NCBI GenBank assembly: GCA_963592435.1
Contig: CAVAWT010000006.1
Location: 1-64,000 of the forward strand
Source: Phoenicibacter sp963592435
GTDB lineage: Bacteria > Actinomycetota > Coriobacteriia > Coriobacteriales > Eggerthellaceae
DNA length: 64,000 nt
Reading direction: 5' to 3'
A program made the position numbers and the translations under genes. This document shows positions 59,483-64,000 of this stretch, piece after piece. The first letter of the stretch is position 1; every line of letters starts with the position of its first letter. The notes beneath the pieces were generated by a model that saw nothing but the letters and a program-made list of their open reading frames with translations, did not search any database and was not told the origin of the DNA.

Positions 59483-60961
59483 TTAGGCTACCTCCGCTAT
59501 TTTCGCAGGTCCATAATGATTTTCAAGAGCACTTGCCACTCGCATCATGTTTTCGTCTTTAAATGCAGGCGCGATCAGCTGAGCACCGATTGGAAGGTTG
59601 GTGTCTTCACCAAGTCCAACAGGAAAGCTCATTCCGCCATTTCCTGCAATGTTGATTGAAATTGTGAACATGTCTGATAGATACATCTGTGCAGGGTCAG
59701 TAATTTCTCCAAACTTAAAAGCAGTTCGAGGAGAGGCTGGCGCAAGTATGCAATCAACCTTTTCAAATGCTTGTTCGTAATCGTTTGTTATGAGAGTTCT
59801 CACCTGCTGCGCTGGATAATAGTATTCGTCATAGACACCAGCGCTCAAAAGATAGCTTCCAAGGAAAATCCTGCGCCTTGCCTCTTCGCCAAATCCTGTC
59901 TTTCTGCTAGCTTCATATTGCCCTGCCAAGTCTGCATGACCTTCTTCGCAGTGTCCATATCTGACAGAATCGAAACGAGCAAGGTTTGAGAAAGCTTCAC
60001 AAGGACCTAACACATAATATGCCGAAATAGCAGCTTTTGCGTGTGGCAACTCAACCTCAACGATTTCAGCGCCTGCTTCCTTCAGAACTTTTGCCACTTC
60101 TTCGATTTTGTGCTTGACTTCGCTCGTCAAACCTTCTGCTTCCAAAAACGATTTAACGATTCCCACTTTCATGCTTGAAACGTCTCCATCTATAACTTTT
60201 GTGAAATCGACGTTTGATCCTTGAGACGTGCAATCTTTTTCATCACGCTTGCAAAGCACGTTCATCGCAAGTGCTGCATCTTCCATCGTTTTTGTAAATG
60301 GTCCCACCTGATCTAGCGAACTTCCGAACGCAACGACACCATATCGTGAAACGAGACCATATGTTGGCTTGATCCCGATCACTCCACAGAGTGATGCTGG
60401 TTGACGGATTGAGCCTCCAGTGTCAGACCCCAACGCGATCGGAACAATTCCCGACGCGACAGCAGCTGCACTACCACCAGATGAGCCACCTGGAACACGA
60501 GTTGTGTCGTGCGGATTTTTGCTCGGCCCAAACACGCTCGTTTCAGTGGAAGATCCAAAAGCAAACTCGTCCATGTTGAGCTTTCCGACAGGGCACGCAC
60601 CAGCATCAAGCATGTTTTGAACACAAGTGGCAGTGTATGTCGATTTGTAGTTTTTTAGCATTTGCGAAGAGCAAGTCGTGAAAGTGCCGATTAAATTCAT
60701 GTTGTCTTTGAATGCGACTGGCACACCGTCCAAACTGTTGTCCTTCGCGTATTCATGATTTTTGACTCGCGCATCAGTTTTTTTAGCAACATCGAGCGCC
60801 ATCTCTTTTGTTGTTTCAGTGAAGCAATTAAGTTTCGGTTCAAGCTCCTCAATCGCATCGAATGTGTTCTCGATGACATCTGTTGCACGAAAGGCTCTTG
60901 CTTCCAAGTGAATGAGATAGTCTTTGGCAGTGAAAGTTTTTGTGTCGAATTTATAACCCAT
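59483..60961 (-). CDS. gatA: Asp-tRNA(Asn)/Glu-tRNA(Gln) amidotransferase subunit A
   Basis: 492 aa amidase-signature enzyme that releases ammonia from glutamine for transamidation. The catalytic Lys lies in GVPVAFKDNMNL; the Ser-rich core is RVPGGSSGGSAAAVASG, followed by GSDTGGSIRQPASLCG (the cis-Ser and nucleophile Ser). The ATG abuts the gatC stop (TAGATG) with AAGGGG upstream. Confidence 0.97.
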   Translation of the reverse strand: MGYKFDTKTFTAKDYLIHLEARAFRATDVIENTFDAIEELEPKLNCFTETTKEMALDVAKKTDARVKNHEYAKDNSLDGVPVAFKDNMNLIGTFTTCSSQMLKNYKSTYTATCVQNMLDAGACPVGKLNMDEFAFGSSTETSVFGPSKNPHDTTRVPGGSSGGSAAAVASGIVPIALGSDTGGSIRQPASLCGVIGIKPTYGLVSRYGVVAFGSSLDQVGPFTKTMEDAALAMNVLCKRDEKDCTSQGSNVDFTKVIDGDVSSMKVGIVKSFLEAEGLTSEVKHKIEEVAKVLKEAGAEIVEVELPHAKAAISAYYVLGPCEAFSNLARFDSVRYGHCEEGHADLAGQYEASRKTGFGEEARRRIFLGSYLLSAGVYDEYYYPAQQVRTLITNDYEQAFEKVDCILAPASPRTAFKFGEITDPAQMYLSDMFTISINIAGNGGMSFPVGLGEDTNLPIGAQLIAPAFKDENMMRVASALENHYGPAKIAEVA

Positions 60962-61276
60962 CTATGCTGCCCCTTCCGCGTCTCCTAAGATGGACGGAAT
61001 GAGAAACGAGCCGTCCTTTTCTTTTGGCGCATTTGCCAATGCTTCACTTTGAGTGAAACTCATTTTCGGTTCATCTGGGCGGATAACGTTAGAAAGTGAA
61101 CCTATCGGATGAAACGTTGGCTCAACGCCTTCCAAGTCAAACTCCTTAATTGGAGCAAGTTCATCGATGATTGAATTTAGCTCATCTGTTAACTTTTCGA
61201 GCTCAAAATCGTCAACTCCGATTCGTGTGTATTTCGCTATGTCTTTGACATCAGCTTCTGTCAAATGGTTTGCCAT
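60962..61276 (-). CDS. gatC: Asp-tRNA(Asn)/Glu-tRNA(Gln) amidotransferase subunit C
   Basis: 104 aa small subunit that holds GatA and GatB together. Typical VKDIAKYTRIGVDDFELEKL start, GVEPTFHPIGSLSNVIRPDE middle and EKDGSFLIPSILG end. It lies 9 nt after the flippase-like gene, so gatCAB may be read through from it. Confidence 0.95.
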   Translation of the reverse strand: MANHLTEADVKDIAKYTRIGVDDFELEKLTDELNSIIDELAPIKEFDLEGVEPTFHPIGSLSNVIRPDEPKMSFTQSEALANAPKEKDGSFLIPSILGDAEGAA

Positions 61277-61285
61277 TTTTTCTTC

Positions 61286-62839
61286 TTATCCTTCCAAATT
61301 TTCCGTCTTTGGTTCTTGCTGTTCTTCTTCTTTTGGCAGTTGCTCATCTTCATTATTTTCTGAGAGTTTGCCTTCACGCTTCCCTTGGGTCATAAATTTA
61401 TCGCGAATTTCTTCACCACTCTTGGCTTTTGCTTCCCACTCAAGCTCGTCATCTTCGACAGCTTTAAGCGAATCAAAAGGCTTGTCGAAAACTTCGCGTT
61501 GCCAAAAAAGAAAACCTGCCAAAAACAGCGATACAAATCCTACCTGCCAAGTTCCTGCAAACAAGAAGAGGCACCCGCCCACAGTCATGAGAAGAGCAAG
61601 TGAAATTGCCCAAGCTGTTCTGATTCTCAAAACAAGTCCCACAGCGCACAAAACAAGAAGCAGAGACATGATCACGAGAGGAACACCGACGACGAACACT
61701 GACATGTCGATCCACGAAGTCAGCATCGTGAAAGGCGTGAATAATTGAGGAAAGAAAGTCATTATTATGTTTGCAGCACCGACGATGAACACGAGCGTGC
61801 CTGCAATCCAGGCGATATCTCTTGCTTTTTGCTCTTCAGTTTCTGTCTTTTTCGATTGAAAAAAGCCTGATTGGGAAAGCAAAACGGCTCCAATTGCAAA
61901 TGGAATCCAAAACATGACACCGCGATAGACAAGCGCAATTGCAGTTGAAGCGCCGATCGGACAGCCATAAATTGAAAGAATTGCTATGATTGCCGCCTCA
62001 ACAACTCCAACTCCTTGTGGCGTTGGGCTCAATATGACAGAAATTGCAGCGACAGCAAACGCTGCAACAAGTCCTTCGACTGCCTCAAAGCCGAAGGCAT
62101 AGCCAATTGCAACGAGGCAAGCCATGTTGAGGATTGCAGATAGCGAAGCATATGCAACAGTTATCACAGTTCCTTTTGGGTTTTTTGCAAGCAAATTTGA
62201 TGTGTCAACAAAAGAATGTGCAGTTTCTCGACCCCACGTTTCTCTCAAGCTTTTCTTAAAAATTCCGAGCACTTTGTTGATTATCTTTTCCATCCTCATA
62301 AAAATTTGGTAGAGGACTTTCGGCTTGAAATGCCCAAAGAAAAAGAGGCTTGACAAAAATCCGAGGACAAGCGCAAGCACAAGACCACCGATGACAAACA
62401 TTGTGTTTGTGTGACCGCTGAAAAACATCGTTAAGAAACCAAGAACCGAAATGACGAAGACCGCTGCAAAATATCCTATCTGCGACAAAATTGCTCCACC
62501 TGTTGCCTGACCTGCGTCAAGGCCCTTTCTGTGAGCATCATCAATTATGAAAGCAACGCCTGTCGCTCCAGAAAACAAGCAGAATGTGTTGATAAACACA
62601 AGCGAGAAAATGAGCACTATGTTGTGCCAAATTCCAGTTGGATGTCCGACAGCATCGAAAGCTGCGTCGTAGGAAAACGCTTGCACGATGTGACGCGCAA
62701 GCATTAAAATGATTGATAGGACAATTGGCACCAATGACCCTGTCGCCATTGTGTCAAGAAAATCTGAAAGAAAGTCTGCATTTGCCAACATCAAGCAGAC
62801 TGCAACAATCCCGAGAACAATTAATAGAGCTTTTTTCAT
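61286..62839 (-). CDS. Lysylphosphatidylglycerol synthetase-like (UPF0104/MprF N-terminal) membrane protein
   Basis: 517 aa with about twelve hydrophobic segments. The UPF0104 pattern is seen as NTFCLFSGATGVAFIIDDAHRKG-like loop and SPTPQGVGVVEAAIIAILSIYG, the PxGxGxxE block of the MprF flippase domain. No synthase (GNAT-like) domain is attached; the C-terminal 90 residues are highly acidic and cytoplasmic. It may move a lipid across the membrane. AAAGGT lies before the ATG. Confidence 0.87.
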   Translation of the reverse strand: MKKALLIVLGIVAVCLMLANADFLSDFLDTMATGSLVPIVLSIILMLARHIVQAFSYDAAFDAVGHPTGIWHNIVLIFSLVFINTFCLFSGATGVAFIIDDAHRKGLDAGQATGGAILSQIGYFAAVFVISVLGFLTMFFSGHTNTMFVIGGLVLALVLGFLSSLFFFGHFKPKVLYQIFMRMEKIINKVLGIFKKSLRETWGRETAHSFVDTSNLLAKNPKGTVITVAYASLSAILNMACLVAIGYAFGFEAVEGLVAAFAVAAISVILSPTPQGVGVVEAAIIAILSIYGCPIGASTAIALVYRGVMFWIPFAIGAVLLSQSGFFQSKKTETEEQKARDIAWIAGTLVFIVGAANIIMTFFPQLFTPFTMLTSWIDMSVFVVGVPLVIMSLLLVLCAVGLVLRIRTAWAISLALLMTVGGCLFLFAGTWQVGFVSLFLAGFLFWQREVFDKPFDSLKAVEDDELEWEAKAKSGEEIRDKFMTQGKREGKLSENNEDEQLPKEEEQQEPKTENLEG

Positions 62840-62898
62840 GTTACCTTTCGCACTGCATCTTGCGCTTTAAATGTTGCGCAATTTAATTCTTATTAATA

Positions 62899-62930
62899 TA
62901 TGATAGACTAAACAAGCCTTGTTTTATAAA
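62899..62930 (+). promoter_or_regulatory. thrH promoter region with 15-nt dyad
   Basis: TATGAT (62899-62904) or TATAAA (62925-62930) can serve as -10. AAACAAG-C-CTTGTTT (62910-62924) is a near-perfect dyad between them and may be an operator. A good AAGGAG site lies before the 62951 ATG. Confidence 0.35.
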
Positions 62931-62950
62931 TAAAAATTTAAGGAGAAGAC

Positions 62951-63556
62951 ATGAAACTTGTTTGTTTAGATATGGAAAATGTTTTGTGGCCTGAGGTTTG
63001 GCCGATGGTGGCAAAGGAGACGAACGTGCCTGAGCTCGCCAAGACAACTCGTGATTATGCAGACACAAATGAGCTTTATGCAATGAGATCAAAATATATG
63101 CAACAACATGGCATCACCCTTTCAACTGTTCTTGGTGTCATTGAAAAAATGGAGCCAATGGAGGGTGCTGTTGATTTTTTGAGGGAATTGGAGAAGTTCG
63201 CGCAATTTGTTGTTTTGAGCGACACATTCACCCAGTTCACCCCTCCAATCAGGAAGAAGTTGGGCTATCCAACAATAATTTGTAACGAACTTGTTGTTGA
63301 TGAAAACGATATGATCGTCGGTTGGAAGATGCGCTGTGATCAAACGAAATTAACAACAGTCAAAGCATTCCAAAGCGTTGGAATTGAAACGATTTGCTCT
63401 GGCGACTCCTACAACGACCTCGGGATGATCCAGGCTTCCAAGCACGGTTTTCTTTTTAACACAACCGACGAAATCAAAGAGAAATACCCAGAAATCCCAA
63501 CAACAGAGACTTATGACGAGCTCCTGGAGGCTCTTAAAAAGGCGTGGGAAGAATAA
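62951..63556 (+). CDS. thrH: ThrH-type phosphoserine/homoserine phosphotransferase
   Basis: 201 aa HAD-superfamily enzyme. CLDMENVLWPEVW is the motif I region (LDxE in place of DxD, as in ThrH), LSDTFTQF motif II, KLTTVKAF the Lys and GDSYNDLGMI motif III/IV. ThrH dephosphorylates phosphoserine and can transfer the phosphate to homoserine, linking serine and threonine supply. The next gene is dapA, so amino acid synthesis genes adjoin here. Confidence 0.9.
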   Translation: MKLVCLDMENVLWPEVWPMVAKETNVPELAKTTRDYADTNELYAMRSKYMQQHGITLSTVLGVIEKMEPMEGAVDFLRELEKFAQFVVLSDTFTQFTPPIRKKLGYPTIICNELVVDENDMIVGWKMRCDQTKLTTVKAFQSVGIETICSGDSYNDLGMIQASKHGFLFNTTDEIKEKYPEIPTTETYDELLEALKKAWEE

Positions 63557-63568
63557 TAAAATCTCTTT

Positions 63569-63586
63569 TTTAACAAAATTGTTAAA
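63569..63586. terminator. Short perfect hairpin after thrH
   Basis: TTTAACAA-AA-TTGTTAAA (8-bp arms) lies 12 nt after the thrH stop. AT-rich and not followed by a T-run on this strand, so termination is uncertain. A second AT hairpin, GATAAT/ATTATC, is at 63601-63620. Confidence 0.3.
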
Positions 63587-63631
63587 GGTATATAAACAGC
63601 GATAATTTTTATTAATTATCAGTTGCTCCCT

Positions 63632-63637
63632 TATAAT
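63632..63637 (+). promoter_or_regulatory. -10 box of dapA
   Basis: TATAAT lies 47 nt before the dapA ATG; AAGGGGG at 63669-63675 is the ribosome site. A poor TTATTA is at 17 bp upstream as a possible -35. Confidence 0.45.
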
Positions 63638-63684
63638 TAAGTTTAAGAACAATCAAAACTTTTATTGTAAGGGGGCATTTTTTT

Positions 63685-64000
63685 ATGACAACTCCAATTT
63701 TTGAAGGCGTGGCAACAGCTCTGATCACACCTTTTAAAGATGACAAAGTTGACTTTGAGTCTTTTGGTAAGTTCATCGATTGGCAAATTGAAAGTGGCGT
63801 TGACGCTCTTGTTGTTTGCGGAACAACTGGCGAAGGCTCGACGCTAACAGACGAAGAGCACAGAGAGTGCATCAAATTCGTCATCGAACACACAAACAAA
63901 CGCGTTCCAGTTATTGCAGGCACAGGTTCAAACGACACAGCTTATGCTCTCGATTTGTCACGCGCCGCTTGCGACTTTGGAGCTGACGCCTTGTTGGTCG
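63685..64000 (+). CDS. dapA: 4-hydroxy-tetrahydrodipicolinate synthase, partial (5' end)
   Basis: First 105 codons, cut by the window end. TTPIFEGVATALITPFKDD, VVCGTTGEGSTLTDEEH and RVPVIAGTGSND are typical of DapA, which condenses pyruvate and aspartate semialdehyde for lysine and diaminopimelate. The catalytic Tyr and Lys lie beyond the window. Confidence 0.95.
   Translation, partial: MTTPIFEGVATALITPFKDDKVDFESFGKFIDWQIESGVDALVVCGTTGEGSTLTDEEHRECIKFVIEHTNKRVPVIAGTGSNDTAYALDLSRAACDFGADALLV

Overview
The window reads as a chromosomal segment of an AT-rich actinobacterium, most likely of the class Coriobacteriia. The signs are fused SecDF, gatCAB, large secreted proteins with InlB B-repeats and DUF5648-type repeats, frequent GTG and TTG starts, and many genes with a TATAAT-like box only 5-8 nt before the start codon (leaderless-type promoters). 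GC was not counted. Placement rests on gene content only. There are no rRNA or tRNA genes, no CRISPR array and no recognisable transposase.

Region by region. (1) 0.1-9.3 kb: a secreted InlB/DUF5648 protein, then a tight five-gene operon behind a very good sigma70 promoter. It encodes a 1127-aa repeat protein, a membrane-anchored extracellular protein, an ExbB/MotA-type proton channel, a DUF2149 partner and a second membrane-anchored extracellular protein. It looks like a proton-motive-force-driven machine on a cell without recognisable outer-membrane genes. (2) 9.3-12.3 kb: a FecB/FecC/FecD-type ABC importer on the same strand. (3) 12.4-15.4 kb: gpsA, plsY and der. (4) 15.4-24.4 kb: REP-like palindromes, then a mosaic of three DUF4143 AAA ATPase genes, an MBOAT acyltransferase, a DUF1016 nuclease-like gene and a DHHW-family gene. 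Relic pieces of the MBOAT 3' end and the DHHW 5' end lie between the ATPases. (5) 24.4-45.1 kb: a surface polysaccharide/teichoic-acid-like locus (polymerase, flippase, UDP-sugar dehydrogenase, glycosyltransferases, second DHHW protein, epimerase, cytidylyltransferase, LicD, radical SAM protein, sugar-phosphate transferase). It is interrupted by an AlbA_2 gene, an ATPase relic and a stack of three cassettes (ATPase, HipBA, ATPase) delimited by four copies of a 53-bp repeat that copies the start of a resident glycosyltransferase gene. (6) 45.4-64 kb: housekeeping genes (DUF4418, secDF, rsmA, flavoprotein, tatD, metG, M16C peptidase, amino-acid-binding lipoprotein with a long structured leader, gatBAC, a flippase-like membrane protein, thrH, start of dapA).

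Two observations stand out. The first is the ExbB/DUF2149 operon, in which both anchored extracellular proteins appear to carry the same molybdopterin-oxidoreductase-like fold. The second is repeated insertion of small ATPase, toxin-antitoxin and nuclease-like genes into the polysaccharide locus, each leaving a partial copy of the 5' end of a resident gene. The two insertion sites are independent but show the same pattern, which suggests a cassette-capture process not explained by any transposase here.
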